A stretch of 21,168 nt of DNA from Longibacter sp051155795 (GCF_051155795.1 NZ_DAXETW010000153.1:1-21168); one strand, 5' to 3'; numbered from the stretch's first letter, positions 1-8,578 are shown. Translations and numbers: made by a program. Notes: a model not told the origin generated them from the sequence alone.

Positions 1-828
1 TCCGGGTTCACGATCGGCGATGTGAACGCAGCCGATATGCGAAATACGGGGATCGAGGTCACAGTCGGGTATTCGATTTTTCAGGGAGACGACCTTTCCT
101 GGGATGTCGACGCCAACGCGGCCACGAACCGGAACATCGTCACCGAGCTGAAGCTGGAAGATGCCAGTGTTTCCACAGAGAGTGGGATCGGGTACCGGGT
201 CGGCGAAGATGTGCGTACGATTTACGGCGTGAAGTACGCGGGAGTGAACCCGGAGAATGGCGAGGCCCTGTTTGAGCTGCCCGACGGGACGGTGACCGAC
301 AACTACAGCGTCGCCAGCCGGATCGAGAACCGGCAAAAGATCGGGGACGGCAATCCGAACGTGTTCGGCGGTTTCTCCAGCACCGTCTCCTACAAAAACC
401 TGTCCCTGAGTGTCGTCGGCGAGTACTCCTTCGGCTCCGACATCCTGGTGTCGAACCTGTATGCGACCGACGGGCGGCAGATTTCGTTCAATAACCAGAG
501 CGTCAATCAGCTCGATCGCTGGCAAGAGCCGGGCGACCAGACGGACGTGCCACGGCTCTCGGAGGATGCGCCCCCGTATTCTGTGACCGACCGATATATC
601 TATAACCTGGACTACGTCAAACTGGCGAATATGACGCTACGGTATTCGCTGCCGACGGCATGGATTGAACGGTTCGGCATGGAGCGGGCAGGGGCCTTCG
701 TAAATGCGTCCAACATCGGGTACATCTACTTTGGCAATGCTGCGCCTGGCCGGAATGGCGCAGCCGAGTACCGCTATCGATTTCCCGAGGCGCGAACGAT
801 CACTGCAGGCATCGACATCACGATATGA
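1..828 (+). CDS. SusC/RagA-like TonB-dependent outer-membrane receptor, C-terminal part
   Basis: This is the last 275 residues of a gene that begins upstream of the window; the frame is open from base 1. SusC proteins form the outer-membrane barrel that imports glycans or peptides, powered by TonB, with a SusD lipoprotein as lid. The fragment shows alternating aromatic and polar beta-strand pattern, a stretch of the type 'NVFGGFSSTVSYKNLSLS' typical of late SusC barrel strands, a 'YNLDYVKLANMTLRYSLP' strand, and an end 'EARTITAGIDITI' that fits the final barrel strand of this family. The stop codon overlaps the start of the susD-like gene by 4 bp (ATGA), so the two are translationally coupled. 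The substrate cannot be told from this fragment. The family call rests on these C-terminal patterns and on the SusD partner; the plug domain and TonB box are outside the window. Confidence 0.9.
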   Translation, partial: SGFTIGDVNAADMRNTGIEVTVGYSIFQGDDLSWDVDANAATNRNIVTELKLEDASVSTESGIGYRVGEDVRTIYGVKYAGVNPENGEALFELPDGTVTDNYSVASRIENRQKIGDGNPNVFGGFSSTVSYKNLSLSVVGEYSFGSDILVSNLYATDGRQISFNNQSVNQLDRWQEPGDQTDVPRLSEDAPPYSVTDRYIYNLDYVKLANMTLRYSLPTAWIERFGMERAGAFVNASNIGYIYFGNAAPGRNGAAEYRYRFPEARTITAGIDITI

Positions 829-2249
829 AATCCACTCGCCTATATTTCGGCCTGCTCCTCGTTCTGTGCCTGGCCTCGTGCGACGGCTTTCTGTATCAGG
901 AGCCGACGACCGAGATCTCACGGACCGAAGCGCTCTCCGACATCGAAAGTGTCGAGAGCTCGCTGTACGGCGCGTACAACCTGACGATGCGCAGCCGGAA
1001 CACGTATCGGGGCTTTCTAACGTACTACGCCGACCTGACCGGCGGCAACGTCACCATCAATCCAGGCCTGACGACCGAAGCCGAGACCGAACTGCGGCGT
1101 ATCGAAGCGTTCAACAGCATTCCGGACCTGACCGTGGAATCGTACACGGACCTGTACGCAATCCTGAATGCGGTTAACAACGTGATCAACGCCGTGCCCA
1201 CCGTTCCCGACGGCACGCAGGCGCAGAAAGATCGTGTTCTCGGTCAGGCGCTCGGCCTGCGCGCGCTGGTGCAATTCGACCTGGTCCGCCTGTTCGCGCA
1301 GCCATACAACTACACCGACGATGCATCCCATGTCGGCATCGTCGTCCTCACCGAGTCGCCTTCCCCGGACGAGGAGGTGTCACGGTCGACCGTGCTCAAC
1401 GCCTACGAACAAATCGTCGACGACCTGGAGCGGTCGATCGATCTGCTGGAAGGAGAGCCGTTCGACCCGGTCTTCGTTTCTGCTGTGAGCGCACAGGCGC
1501 TGCTGGCACGGGTTCGCCTGTATCAGGGCGAGTGGTCACGGGTCGTGACGCTCTGCAACGCGGTCATCGAGAGCGGAGCCACGGATCTGGCTCCGACAGA
1601 CGATATGCAGGAGATGTGGCAAAATGACTACCTCCGCAACGAGTACCTGCTGCGCCTCGACGGGTCCGGCTACGCCACGTACACGCTGTCGAGCGACTGG
1701 GGAAACCGGGCGTCCGACAGCAGCCCGGTGCTGAGCGCGACGAGCGACATCATCGACCTGTACGACGACGGCGACGTTCGCGGTCTCGGCGGGGACGGAC
1801 TGATCCGGCCGACGGTCGACGAGGGCGACACGCTGTTCAGCACACAGAAATACCCCGAGCCGACCACGCAGGAGCCGAACGACATCGGCGTTCTGCGGCT
1901 TTCAGAAGTGTACCTCAACCGGGCGGAGGCCTACGCCAACCTGAACCGCCCGGACCCGGCGCGCGAGGACCTGAACACGATTCGACTCCGCGCCAATCCC
2001 GATGCCGATCCGGTGAACGCATCCGGTGACGCTCTTCTCGAGGCAATCCTGGAAGAGCGGCGTCGCGAGCTCGCGTTCGAGGGACACCTCTTGTTCGATC
2101 GGACGCGCTACAAGGAGGATGTGACTCGCCAGTACTGTGCAGGCGAGCCGTCCTGCAACGAGGCGTATCCGAGCCCGCGGTTCGTCCTCCCGATCCCGCG
2201 TGACGCGATGAACGCCAACGACGCACTCCGGCAAAACGACGAGTACTGA
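825..2249 (+). CDS. SusD/RagB-family nutrient-binding outer-membrane lipoprotein
   Basis: The product is 474 residues, at the short end of the usual SusD range. It begins with a lipoprotein signal peptide with lipobox LASC, so Cys19 is the likely lipidated residue. The rest is helical with TPR-like repeats, as in the family. Recognisable late motifs are 'RLSEVYLNRAEAYANL' (around residue 360), the 'LEERRRELAFEGHLLFD' helix (around 410) and the ending 'FVLPIPRDAMNANDALRQN', which matches the conserved SusD C-terminus. SusD proteins sit on the outside of the SusC barrel and hand over the ligand. The ATG lies inside the stop of the upstream receptor gene (ATGA), which fixes the start; no Shine-Dalgarno sequence is visible, as is usual in Bacteroidota. 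No ligand can be assigned, because no hydrolase gene is in view. Confidence 0.93.
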   Translation: MKSTRLYFGLLLVLCLASCDGFLYQEPTTEISRTEALSDIESVESSLYGAYNLTMRSRNTYRGFLTYYADLTGGNVTINPGLTTEAETELRRIEAFNSIPDLTVESYTDLYAILNAVNNVINAVPTVPDGTQAQKDRVLGQALGLRALVQFDLVRLFAQPYNYTDDASHVGIVVLTESPSPDEEVSRSTVLNAYEQIVDDLERSIDLLEGEPFDPVFVSAVSAQALLARVRLYQGEWSRVVTLCNAVIESGATDLAPTDDMQEMWQNDYLRNEYLLRLDGSGYATYTLSSDWGNRASDSSPVLSATSDIIDLYDDGDVRGLGGDGLIRPTVDEGDTLFSTQKYPEPTTQEPNDIGVLRLSEVYLNRAEAYANLNRPDPAREDLNTIRLRANPDADPVNASGDALLEAILEERRRELAFEGHLLFDRTRYKEDVTRQYCAGEPSCNEAYPSPRFVLPIPRDAMNANDALRQNDEY

Positions 2250-2349
2250 TCCAGTGGCGCCGACCGGTCAGCCACGTGTTGAGCACCATGAAAATCGTAT
2301 TCGGTCGGCCTGAAGGCCTTATGCGCTCTTGTGAATGTCTCGATGTGCC

Positions 2350-2374
2350 CTTATCTATATCTAGTCCAGATAAG
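2350..2374. other. Inverted repeat between susD-like and Calx-beta genes
   Basis: A 7-bp perfect inverted repeat, CTTATCT at 2350-2356 and AGATAAG at 2368-2374, has an 11-nt spacer. It lies 40 bp before the start of the Calx-beta lipoprotein gene and about 100 bp after the susD-like stop. No T-run follows, so it is not a clear intrinsic terminator. It could be an mRNA leader hairpin or an operator, or chance. Confidence 0.3.
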
Positions 2375-2413
2375 ACCAGTCCCTTGTTGCCGTTCCGTAC
2401 AATCGACCCGACG

Positions 2414-3817
2414 ATGACGTACCGTTCCATGTTTTCCGTGCTTCGCCGATCGCTATTGCCGGTCTGTCTCCTGTCCATCGCTCTGCTGTTCGCCGCGTGC
2501 GACAGCAACGATATGGCGATGCAAACCACTGTGGAGTTTGGTCAGGCCACCTACCAGGTGTCGGAAGCCGGGCAGAGTCTCGAGGTCGACGTCGTGCTCG
2601 ACTCCCCTGCATCGGAAGAGGTTACCATTCCGCTCACGGTGGGCGGTTCGGCGATTGCCGGCGTCGATTACGAGGATCCCGCATCCGACGACGTGACCAT
2701 CGCGTCCGGCAGCAGCTCCGGCACGTTCACGATCACGCCGATCGACAATGCCTCCATCGACGATCAGGATCGAACCATTGAGCTTCTGATCGACGCCGAC
2801 GACGTGGACGGCTACACCGGTGGCGCGACCGCGGGGGCAACGGTGACCATCACCGACGATGAGATGGTGGGCTCTTTCACCGTCTCGTTCCAGGAAGCGC
2901 GCTACGAGACGAACGAATACAACGAGGACACGCTTGACGTCCTGGTTGAAGTGAATCAGCCGGCACCGGCAAATCTGCAGCTGGATTTCCAGACCGGCGG
3001 CACGGCACCGAGCGAAAACTACGAGCTCCTTAACAGCTCCATCGAGATTGTCGCCGGCGAAACGCTGGATACCGTCCAGGTGGCGATCAACGACACGCGT
3101 AACTATGACGAAAGCGAAACGCTGACGCTGACCCTGCAGACGCCGGACAACGATGCCGTGACCATCGGCGGCACGACGGAGACAGAGATTACGATCATCA
3201 ACCCGGTCGCCGACGTAGCGACCTACGCGCCCGATGAGGACTTTGCACGTCTCTACGCATACAACACGTTCTCCGACGTGGCCGTGCCGGAGACCGGTCG
3301 CCTCAACAACGATCCGTCTCAGGGTGCTATCTTCGACGAGTCGTTCGCATTCACCATCGTGCCCCTCCGCGATGATCCGTCGGCCGACCCGAATGTCTTC
3401 GGCTTCGGCTCCTTCCTCTGGAGCGAACAGGACTTCACCCGCAACACCAATATCCTGAACATGGTGGAGTTCTACGATGACGGCGAGCAGCCGAACACGG
3501 TGGACCTCGGGGTGTCCTCCGCATCCGCCGGGCTGTACTACCCGGAGTTCTTCCGGCTTACCCCGGACGGCCCGGGCGCGACGACCGGCACGGTGACGCT
3601 TATCCCTGACGAGATTGAGGTGTACCTCCCGGATCAGACCGATGACGGCGTCACGAATCCGGAAAGCTTCGTGATCGGCGTCAGCAGCGAAGGCGGAACC
3701 TACAATGAAACCGAAGGGACGATCAATATCACGATCACGTTCGACGAGACATCGATCAACAACGGCATTCAGACGCGCCGCTACGAGTTTAGCGCGGATC
3801 GCCGGGCAAGCAACTAA
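2414..3817 (+). CDS. Calx-beta domain lipoprotein downstream of SusC/SusD pair
   Basis: From ATG 2414 the product is 467 residues. The frame is open further upstream, but only this start (or the ATG at 2429) places a lipoprotein signal at the N-terminus: a hydrophobic stretch ending LFAAC, with Cys29 as the lipidation site. Two Calx-beta-type domains follow (about 39-150 and 154-262), each starting with a 'VEFGQATYQV'/'VSFQEARYET' strand and ending in a 'VTITDDE'/'TEITIIN' strand, with acidic loops that in this family bind calcium. Residues about 265-467 form a separate beta-rich C-terminal region that I do not recognise. Lipoproteins of this position often act as extra surface binding proteins for the SusCD complex. 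A surface-exposed, calcium-dependent binding role is inferred from domains and context. A strong terminator closes the unit 50 bp downstream. Confidence 0.82.
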   Translation: MTYRSMFSVLRRSLLPVCLLSIALLFAACDSNDMAMQTTVEFGQATYQVSEAGQSLEVDVVLDSPASEEVTIPLTVGGSAIAGVDYEDPASDDVTIASGSSSGTFTITPIDNASIDDQDRTIELLIDADDVDGYTGGATAGATVTITDDEMVGSFTVSFQEARYETNEYNEDTLDVLVEVNQPAPANLQLDFQTGGTAPSENYELLNSSIEIVAGETLDTVQVAINDTRNYDESETLTLTLQTPDNDAVTIGGTTETEITIINPVADVATYAPDEDFARLYAYNTFSDVAVPETGRLNNDPSQGAIFDESFAFTIVPLRDDPSADPNVFGFGSFLWSEQDFTRNTNILNMVEFYDDGEQPNTVDLGVSSASAGLYYPEFFRLTPDGPGATTGTVTLIPDEIEVYLPDQTDDGVTNPESFVIGVSSEGGTYNETEGTINITITFDETSINNGIQTRRYEFSADRRASN

Positions 3818-3869
3818 GCCTGTGCTGCGCGGCCGTAGCGCCGTCACGCAGTGGACATCATCAGTGAGG

Positions 3870-3899
3870 AGGGGCGGGCCGTTGCGGTTGCCCCTTTTT
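3870..3899 (+). terminator. Intrinsic terminator after Calx-beta lipoprotein gene
   Basis: A GC-rich hairpin has AGGGGC at 3870-3875 pairing with GCCCCT at 3890-3895. It is extended inward by GGCCG/CGGTT (two G-U pairs, one bulged G) around a short TTG loop, and is followed directly by a T-run up to 3899. It lies about 50 bp after the stop codon and faces the right way to end the receptor unit. The cytochrome peroxidase gene beyond it therefore probably has its own promoter. Confidence 0.85.
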
Positions 3900-4017
3900 C
3901 TTTCCTGATTTCCGAACCTTCCGGTCGGCTCGTTTTTCCACATATTCCGCGCCACCGGTGCGATGAGACGGTGGGCCCCTACTGCGGTCGCCGCGATCTG
4001 CGACTCACGTTCGTCTT

Positions 4018-5187
4018 ATGGATGCACGGTCCGCCATATTGAGATCCGCCTTCCTGATGGGCCTCGTCGCGGCCGTGCTGGGTGTCTTCTTCTATCAAAC
4101 GGACATCTGGTCGAGTCAGGCCGACGCCGGCTCTGCCGTCATCCAGGCCTACAAGGGGCCGCAGAGCGGGTGGCCCGCGCCTCACCTGTCCGACAGCGTC
4201 TCCCATCGAGCTCTCGCACCGCTCCCTGGGGTGGAGTACCCGGAGGATAATCCGAACTCAGAGGCGAAAGAGGGGCTTGGCAAGAAGCTCTTCTTCGACC
4301 CGCGACTCTCTGCATCGGGTACGCTTGCCTGCGCAAGCTGCCACGATCCGGATCTTGGCTGGAGTGACGGGCGGCGCCGATCGTTTGGCCACGCACGGCG
4401 CGAGGGACGGCGGAACAGCCAGACGATCTTGAACGCTGCCTACTACGATCATCTCTTCTGGGACGGTCGCGCCGAGAGCCTCGAAGAGCAGGCCATGACC
4501 GCCATCGCCGGACCGCGCGAAATGAACCAGGGTCTCAATCTTGTGGCGGACGGCATCCGGGACGTGCCGGCATACCGGCGCCTCTTCAAGGATAGCTTTG
4601 GCGATTCGACCATCACGGTGCAACGCATCGCGCAGGCGATCGCCACGTTCGAGCGTGGCGTCACGAGCCGGACCAGCGACCTCGACCGGTTCCTGCAGGG
4701 GGATCGTGAGGCCATGTCAGATCGCCAGATTTACGGCCTACATGTCTTTCGCACCACGGGGCAATGCATGAACTGCCACAGCGGCGCCCTGCTGTCGGAT
4801 GACAAATTCCACAACCTCGGCCAGTCTCACCTCGGTCGGCCGTCGGAGGACCTGGGCCGGTTCCTGGTCACGGGGGATACGTCCGACGTAGGCAAATTCA
4901 GGACGCCGTCCCTTCGGGATGTGACGTACACCGGTCCGTACCTGCACCACGGGTTGATATTCAGCCTGCGGGAGGTGATCGACATGTACGACCGCGGCAT
5001 GCCGCAGGTCATTCCGAGAAAGGAAGCGGACAACCCGCTGTACCCGGAGAAGTCGCCGCTGCTCGAGCCGCTGGATCTGTCGGATCGAGAGATCGAGGCG
5101 TTGCTTGACTTTCTGGAGGCGATCTCGACGCGTCCGCGCCGGATGTCGGCGCCGGATCTGCCGGGGATGGGACGATCCGACGCGTAA
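4018..5187 (+). CDS. Di-haem cytochrome c peroxidase / MauG-family protein, membrane-anchored
   Basis: The product is 389 residues with two c-type haem-binding motifs: CASCH at residues 105-109, preceded by the family pattern 'LGKKLFFDPRLS', and CMNCH at 250-254, followed by 'SGALLSDDKFHNLG'. Both half-domains of the di-haem peroxidase family are present, as is the late 'FRTPSLRDVTYTGPYLHHG' block (about 295-312), which carries family-conserved residues. The family reduces hydrogen peroxide with electrons from small cytochromes, or in MauG-like members oxidises other substrates. A single N-terminal hydrophobic segment (about 8-26) with no obvious cleavage site suggests it is anchored in the inner membrane facing the periplasm. 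The start at 4018 keeps a basic residue before this segment; ATG 4057 falls inside it and is less likely. The gene converges with the PD40 lipoprotein gene. Confidence 0.92.
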   Translation: MDARSAILRSAFLMGLVAAVLGVFFYQTDIWSSQADAGSAVIQAYKGPQSGWPAPHLSDSVSHRALAPLPGVEYPEDNPNSEAKEGLGKKLFFDPRLSASGTLACASCHDPDLGWSDGRRRSFGHARREGRRNSQTILNAAYYDHLFWDGRAESLEEQAMTAIAGPREMNQGLNLVADGIRDVPAYRRLFKDSFGDSTITVQRIAQAIATFERGVTSRTSDLDRFLQGDREAMSDRQIYGLHVFRTTGQCMNCHSGALLSDDKFHNLGQSHLGRPSEDLGRFLVTGDTSDVGKFRTPSLRDVTYTGPYLHHGLIFSLREVIDMYDRGMPQVIPRKEADNPLYPEKSPLLEPLDLSDREIEALLDFLEAISTRPRRMSAPDLPGMGRSDA

Positions 5188-5232
5188 GCCGGCGCGACAG
5201 GCGGGTGAGGGCGGCACGCACGCATCCATTTG

Positions 5233-5255
5233 AGCCGCGGGTTGGGCCCGCGGCT
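5233..5255. terminator. Hairpin between convergent genes
   Basis: A perfect 9-bp stem, AGCCGCGGG at 5233-5241 and CCCGCGGCT at 5247-5255, has a 5-nt loop. It sits in the 82-bp gap between the stop codons of the convergent peroxidase and PD40 genes. A T-run is missing on both strands, so it may stop transcripts from either side through stem strength alone, or act as a 3'-end stabiliser. Confidence 0.6.
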
Positions 5256-5269
5256 GCTCGTCCGCGCCG

Positions 5270-6163
5270 TCAGCGAGAGACGCGGTAGAGGACGAAGCGG
5301 TCGTTCTCGCGTTTATGGTAGAAGACCGCGCGGTCGTCCGGCGAAAAGGTAGGGCCTTCCACAAACCCGTCCATGGCCGACACCCGCTGGGGAGGGTCGA
5401 ATGGCACGCCTGTCTCGTCCCGAGACGTGCGGTAGATCGCGGGGGAATCGCCCGAGGTGATGGAGCGGACGCGGGTAAAAAACATCTCTCGACCGTCGGA
5501 CGAGATGGAGGCGGCGTATTCCAGAGCGTCGGTGTTTATGTATCGAAGCAACGCGTCGGTATTCGACGCGCGTTCGAAGCCGTCTGCGGTGCGCCGGGCG
5601 ATCACGAGGTCGGCCACTTCAGGCCCGTCGTCACCAAAGCGTGCATCTACGAAATACAGTGTGCTGCCGTCCGGACTTACCTCGACGTCAAAGTTCACGA
5701 TGCCGGGTTCCTGGCGCGAGACGCCGGGGACGAGTTCGACACCGGACACGCTGCCCTCGCTGAAGCGACCGCGGTAGAGCGTCGAGTACGTTTCGTCGTA
5801 CGTTCTTGTCGAGACGAAATATAAGGTACCGCCCGTGTCCAGAGTCGGGACGCCTTCCAGCGCGGGTGTGTTGGCGCCGTCGACGGGGCCGAGAAAATCG
5901 AAGGTGACGGAATCGACGCGCTCAGCAACGTAAAGATCGGTGTTTATCGACGGATCGTTGCGGTTGTTGAAAAAGAGGAAGCGGCCGTCGCGAGACAGGA
6001 AAGGCTCCATCGCATCGCCGTCATATCCGTTAATCTGGACATGCACCGGCGCAGAAAATGCGTCGTAGGTCGCCGGCGGGTCTGCCAGGTCTTCCGTACT
6101 GGACGCGCTGCACCCGAAAAGGAGGAGAACGGCCGCGAGGACAACAGGCAGATTGTTGGTCAT
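5270..6163 (-). CDS. PD40/TolB-type beta-propeller lipoprotein
   Basis: The product is 297 residues. It starts with a lipoprotein signal whose lipobox is LFGC (Cys18). The mature part carries five repeats of the PD40 (WD40-like, TolB-type) pattern, in which an S/D-D-G turn leads into a hydrophobic strand: 'SRDGRFLFFNN' (57-67), 'DTGGTLYFVSTR' (109-120), 'SPDGSTLYFVDAR' (163-175), 'SSDGREMFFTRVR' (221-233) and 'SPDDRAVFYHKRE' (274-286). Such proteins are periplasmic or surface-attached propellers, mostly used for protein binding; some sit in OmpA-like or peptidase fusions, but none is fused here. It is the last gene of the leftward block and ends at the hairpin shared with the peroxidase gene. 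The precise partner is unknown. Confidence 0.82.
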   Translation of the reverse strand: MTNNLPVVLAAVLLLFGCSASSTEDLADPPATYDAFSAPVHVQINGYDGDAMEPFLSRDGRFLFFNNRNDPSINTDLYVAERVDSVTFDFLGPVDGANTPALEGVPTLDTGGTLYFVSTRTYDETYSTLYRGRFSEGSVSGVELVPGVSRQEPGIVNFDVEVSPDGSTLYFVDARFGDDGPEVADLVIARRTADGFERASNTDALLRYINTDALEYAASISSDGREMFFTRVRSITSGDSPAIYRTSRDETGVPFDPPQRVSAMDGFVEGPTFSPDDRAVFYHKRENDRFVLYRVSR

Positions 6164-6244
6164 GGGGGCATGGGACGGGATGGTTCAGAGGTGGCCGCAG
6201 GTCGCGCAGAAGCCAATTGCGATGCCGATCGTAGGAAGGCGATC

Positions 6245-6589
6245 TCAGCCCATCCAGCCCTGCCATCGGAGGAGCGTGTACAGGAGGCCGACGGCGAACA
6301 GCGAGCCAAAAATGTGTTTGTTGTAGCGGGCGAGCCACAGCGGGAGGTAGATATCGAAGTTGTCGCGCCGGTCCTCCGTGTAGTGTGCGGCGACGCCGGT
6401 GAGCGGGCAGCGCCCTTGATTCAAGGCCAGTACAAGCACTTCCATCAGGACGACGGCAATCAGGATGCCAGCCGTGTCGAAGGCCCCGTGCTTAGCGTAC
6501 ACGGGGATCGCGAGAATGCAGCCGGCGAAGAAGGCCCAGGCGATTGTGTGCACGACTTTGATGGTTCGCAGAGCCACTGATGGTTTCAT
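6245..6589 (-). CDS. Small three-helix membrane protein with CPLT motif (possibly DUF2784-like)
   Basis: From the ATG at 6589 the product is 114 residues. The frame is open 17 codons further upstream, but that stretch is proline- and arginine-rich and would spoil the N-terminus, so the internal Met is preferred. Three hydrophobic segments are seen, about 12-30, 38-57 and 91-108. Between the second and third lies 'NQGRCPLTGVAAHYTEDRRDN', with Cys61-Pro-Leu-Thr at the end of a membrane helix. This resembles the CPLT motif of the small membrane family DUF2784, but the match is from memory and weak. Function is unknown. The gene lies between a CPBP protease gene and a PD40 lipoprotein gene on the same strand, with 150- and 81-bp gaps, so co-transcription is possible but not shown. 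Confidence 0.7.
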   Translation of the reverse strand: MKPSVALRTIKVVHTIAWAFFAGCILAIPVYAKHGAFDTAGILIAVVLMEVLVLALNQGRCPLTGVAAHYTEDRRDNFDIYLPLWLARYNKHIFGSLFAVGLLYTLLRWQGWMG

Positions 6590-6739
6590 CGCTGGGGCGG
6601 TAAGGAAAAGCCTCGGGGGGGCGCCGGGTGAACATCGCAACGCGAAAACGACCGTACGAGGCTATGAACATGGGAGCTACGGCATCAGGTCCGCCGCAAC
6701 GGTGGGTCCGATGCCGGTCTTTTGCCGGCTGGCGGAGTG

Positions 6740-7402
6740 TCACCGCACCGTTGGGTCGTACAGGTTGAGCAGGACCAGGGCTGCCAGACCGAGCAGGTTG
6801 GCCAGGATGTGTCCGGCGATGCACCACCGCAAGCTTCCCGTTCGCTGATAGGCGAGCCCCCAGAGAATGCCGACAAAGAAGAGCGCCCCGACGGCTTCGG
6901 GTGTGCGAAGCGAGGTGGAATGAATGCCCCAGATCAGAGGATGGCTCATGGCGAACCACGTCGACGAGTACAGAAGGCTGGCCGTATTCCCCCATTCAGC
7001 CGTTGCGTCCATGATCAGTCCCCGCCAGTACGATTCCTCGAACCAGGGGTTTACGATTGCGAAGGCAAGCCACGCCACGAAAATGTCTGGTTCGGCGAGC
7101 AGCTGCCAGTGGCTGAGAAAGCCAGGCAGCGACAGCAGTCCCGCTCCAACGGCGAGGACCGACCACACCGTTGGGCCTGAGGCTGCCATCAGGCGATCAC
7201 CGACGGACACGCGGTGGGCGTACCCGCGGAGAAACCAGGCGATCAGGCTCCAGAAGCAGAGCATGGTCGGAACCCAGGCCCAGACGCCAATCCATCGCCC
7301 GGCACAGACTTGCACGGCCGCGCAGCCGGCGACCAGGAGGCTGGGCGAAACGATGCCGTAGAACAGCGGCTCGTCGGGCATGACCCGGTCGATCAGTCGC
7401 AT
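6740..7402 (-). CDS. CPBP-family intramembrane metalloprotease
   Basis: The product is 220 residues, mostly hydrophobic, with about six to eight predicted membrane helices. It shows the three CPBP (CAAX-prenyl protease/Abi) motifs: EESYWR at 122-127 (Glu122, Glu123, Arg127), 'FAMSH' ending at His154, and 'HILAN' with His198 and Asn202. These Glu and His residues are the expected metal ligands and catalytic residues, so the protein is likely active. In bacteria the family cleaves peptides within membranes; known roles include bacteriocin maturation or immunity and signalling, but nothing here points to one of these. The start is 33 bp from the stop of the upstream glycosyltransferase gene, with a -7-type promoter box just before it, so it may be made both from the glycosyltransferase transcript and alone. 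Confidence 0.9.
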   Translation of the reverse strand: MRLIDRVMPDEPLFYGIVSPSLLVAGCAAVQVCAGRWIGVWAWVPTMLCFWSLIAWFLRGYAHRVSVGDRLMAASGPTVWSVLAVGAGLLSLPGFLSHWQLLAEPDIFVAWLAFAIVNPWFEESYWRGLIMDATAEWGNTASLLYSSTWFAMSHPLIWGIHSTSLRTPEAVGALFFVGILWGLAYQRTGSLRWCIAGHILANLLGLAALVLLNLYDPTVR

Positions 7403-7424
7403 CTCATCTCTGAGGGTCGTGGTG

Positions 7425-7432
7425 CAAAGTTA
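7425..7432 (-). promoter_or_regulatory. Bacteroidota-type -7 box before CPBP protease gene
   Basis: On the minus strand TAACTTTG fits the TAnnTTTG consensus of the Bacteroidota primary sigma factor. It is 22 nt before the CPBP start, leaving a short leader of about 15 nt. A well-spaced -33 TTTG box is not evident; only a CTTG at 7450-7447 lies nearby, with too short a spacer. Confidence 0.4.
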
Positions 7433-7435
7433 TCT

Positions 7436-8578
7436 CTATCCGTCTACAAGCCCTCGGAGTACCTGAACGTACTGTTCCGCGACGGCGGGCCAGCCGAACG
7501 TGGCCTGCGTATGGATTCGAGCGCGCTCGGAAAAGTCCGCCAGTTCGCGGGGCGTGTCGTGGTAACGAAGAATGGTTTGTGCGAACGCAGACGGTGATTC
7601 CGGCTGGACGAGATGCCCATTGACACCGTCGGTGATGACGTCACGAATGCCTTCCAGCCGAGAAGCAATGGCCGGGGTGCCGCATTGACCGGCCTCGAGC
7701 ATGACCACGCCAAATCCTTCCATGTCGCCGGCGACCGGCACGTTCGGCATGACGAAGAGGTCGGCGCCGCGGTAGAGGCGGGCGAGGTCGACATCGGACA
7801 CCCGGCCGAGCAGCCGCACCCGCTTGCCGAGTCCTTTCTCCCGAATCGCCGTGTTGATGGACTCCGTTTGCGGCCCGTCACCCGCGAGCCAGTAGTGAAC
7901 GTTGTCCGGAAGATCCGGCATGACGTGACGGATGAACCATTCGAAACCCTTCCGCTCGACCTGACGGCCCACGCTGCAGAGGAGGAGTGCGTCGTCGGGG
8001 AGCGGGCCGAGGGCGTCGGTTAGCAGGCGGCGGCGCGTGGCGCGGTCCGAGGGGGCGAGGAAGCGATCCGGGTCGATGCCGTTCGGGACGACCTGCACTT
8101 TCCGCTCCGGGAGACCCCGGCGCGTGCAGGCCTCGCCGGTCGCGCGGCTTACCGGCAGCACCAGATCGAGGGCGTCGAAGACCTTCGGCACGAACCACTG
8201 ATACGGCGGAAAGGGCGTCGTCACGTCCAAGCCGTGGACGATGGCGGCGGTCCGCACGTTATACCGGTCGAGGAGCGGGCGCAGCGGGACAGCCAGGGCA
8301 GCCGTGACCATGGAGGAAAAGAGCACGACATCCACATCCCGGCGACGCGCTTTTGTCGCGATCACCCACGCGGCCCAGAGAAGGAAGGGGACCACCTTGA
8401 CGTGCGTCCAGGTCCAGGACGAGCGCAGGAGCACCGCGTCGTAGTCGAGCCCGGCACTCTCCGCCTCGCGTAGCCCGAGTGATTCGTGAAGTTTCATCGC
8501 GACCCGCTGCATTCCGCCGATGTTGTCCATCGGTCGGCCTTCGGGCGGAAGCGAGTGGGAGACGAACAGAAGGCGCAC
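7436..8578 (-). CDS. Glycosyltransferase family 4 (GT-B fold)
   Basis: The product is 380 residues, normal for GT4. The start is a GTG at 8578, chosen because it gives the first Rossmann strand 'RLLFVSHSLPPEG' at once; the next Met is residue 17 and would cut this strand off. The N-terminal acceptor domain contains a 'GGMQRV' loop (21-26). The C-terminal donor domain shows 'SVGRQVERKGFEWFI' (Arg205 and Lys210 are expected to bind the sugar-nucleotide phosphates), 'LAGDGPQ' (231-237), and the E-x7-E motif 'EGFGVVMLE' with Glu287 and Glu295. GT4 enzymes are retaining and transfer sugars from nucleotide donors to lipids, polysaccharides or other acceptors at the cytoplasmic face. Donor and acceptor are not predictable. 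It lies 58 bp after a second GT4 gene on the same strand, so the two probably act in one pathway. Confidence 0.92.
   Translation of the reverse strand: MRLLFVSHSLPPEGRPMDNIGGMQRVAMKLHESLGLREAESAGLDYDAVLLRSSWTWTHVKVVPFLLWAAWVIATKARRRDVDVVLFSSMVTAALAVPLRPLLDRYNVRTAAIVHGLDVTTPFPPYQWFVPKVFDALDLVLPVSRATGEACTRRGLPERKVQVVPNGIDPDRFLAPSDRATRRRLLTDALGPLPDDALLLCSVGRQVERKGFEWFIRHVMPDLPDNVHYWLAGDGPQTESINTAIREKGLGKRVRLLGRVSDVDLARLYRGADLFVMPNVPVAGDMEGFGVVMLEAGQCGTPAIASRLEGIRDVITDGVNGHLVQPESPSAFAQTILRYHDTPRELADFSERARIHTQATFGWPAVAEQYVQVLRGLVDG

Noticed and set aside
2276..2413. N-terminal extension of the Calx-beta protein from an upstream ATG
   Set aside because: It would bury the lipoprotein signal peptide inside the protein; the ATG at 2414 places it at the N-terminus.
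2453..3955. A 500-codon open frame on the minus strand opposite the Calx-beta lipoprotein gene
   Set aside because: It is an antisense shadow in GC-rich DNA: rich in Arg, Val and His, with no signal or domain, while the + strand frame has a lipobox and Calx-beta domains.
6713..6729. GCCGG/CCGGC hairpin after the CPBP protease gene
   Set aside because: Only 5 bp of stem and no T-run in the leftward direction after it; too weak to call a terminator.
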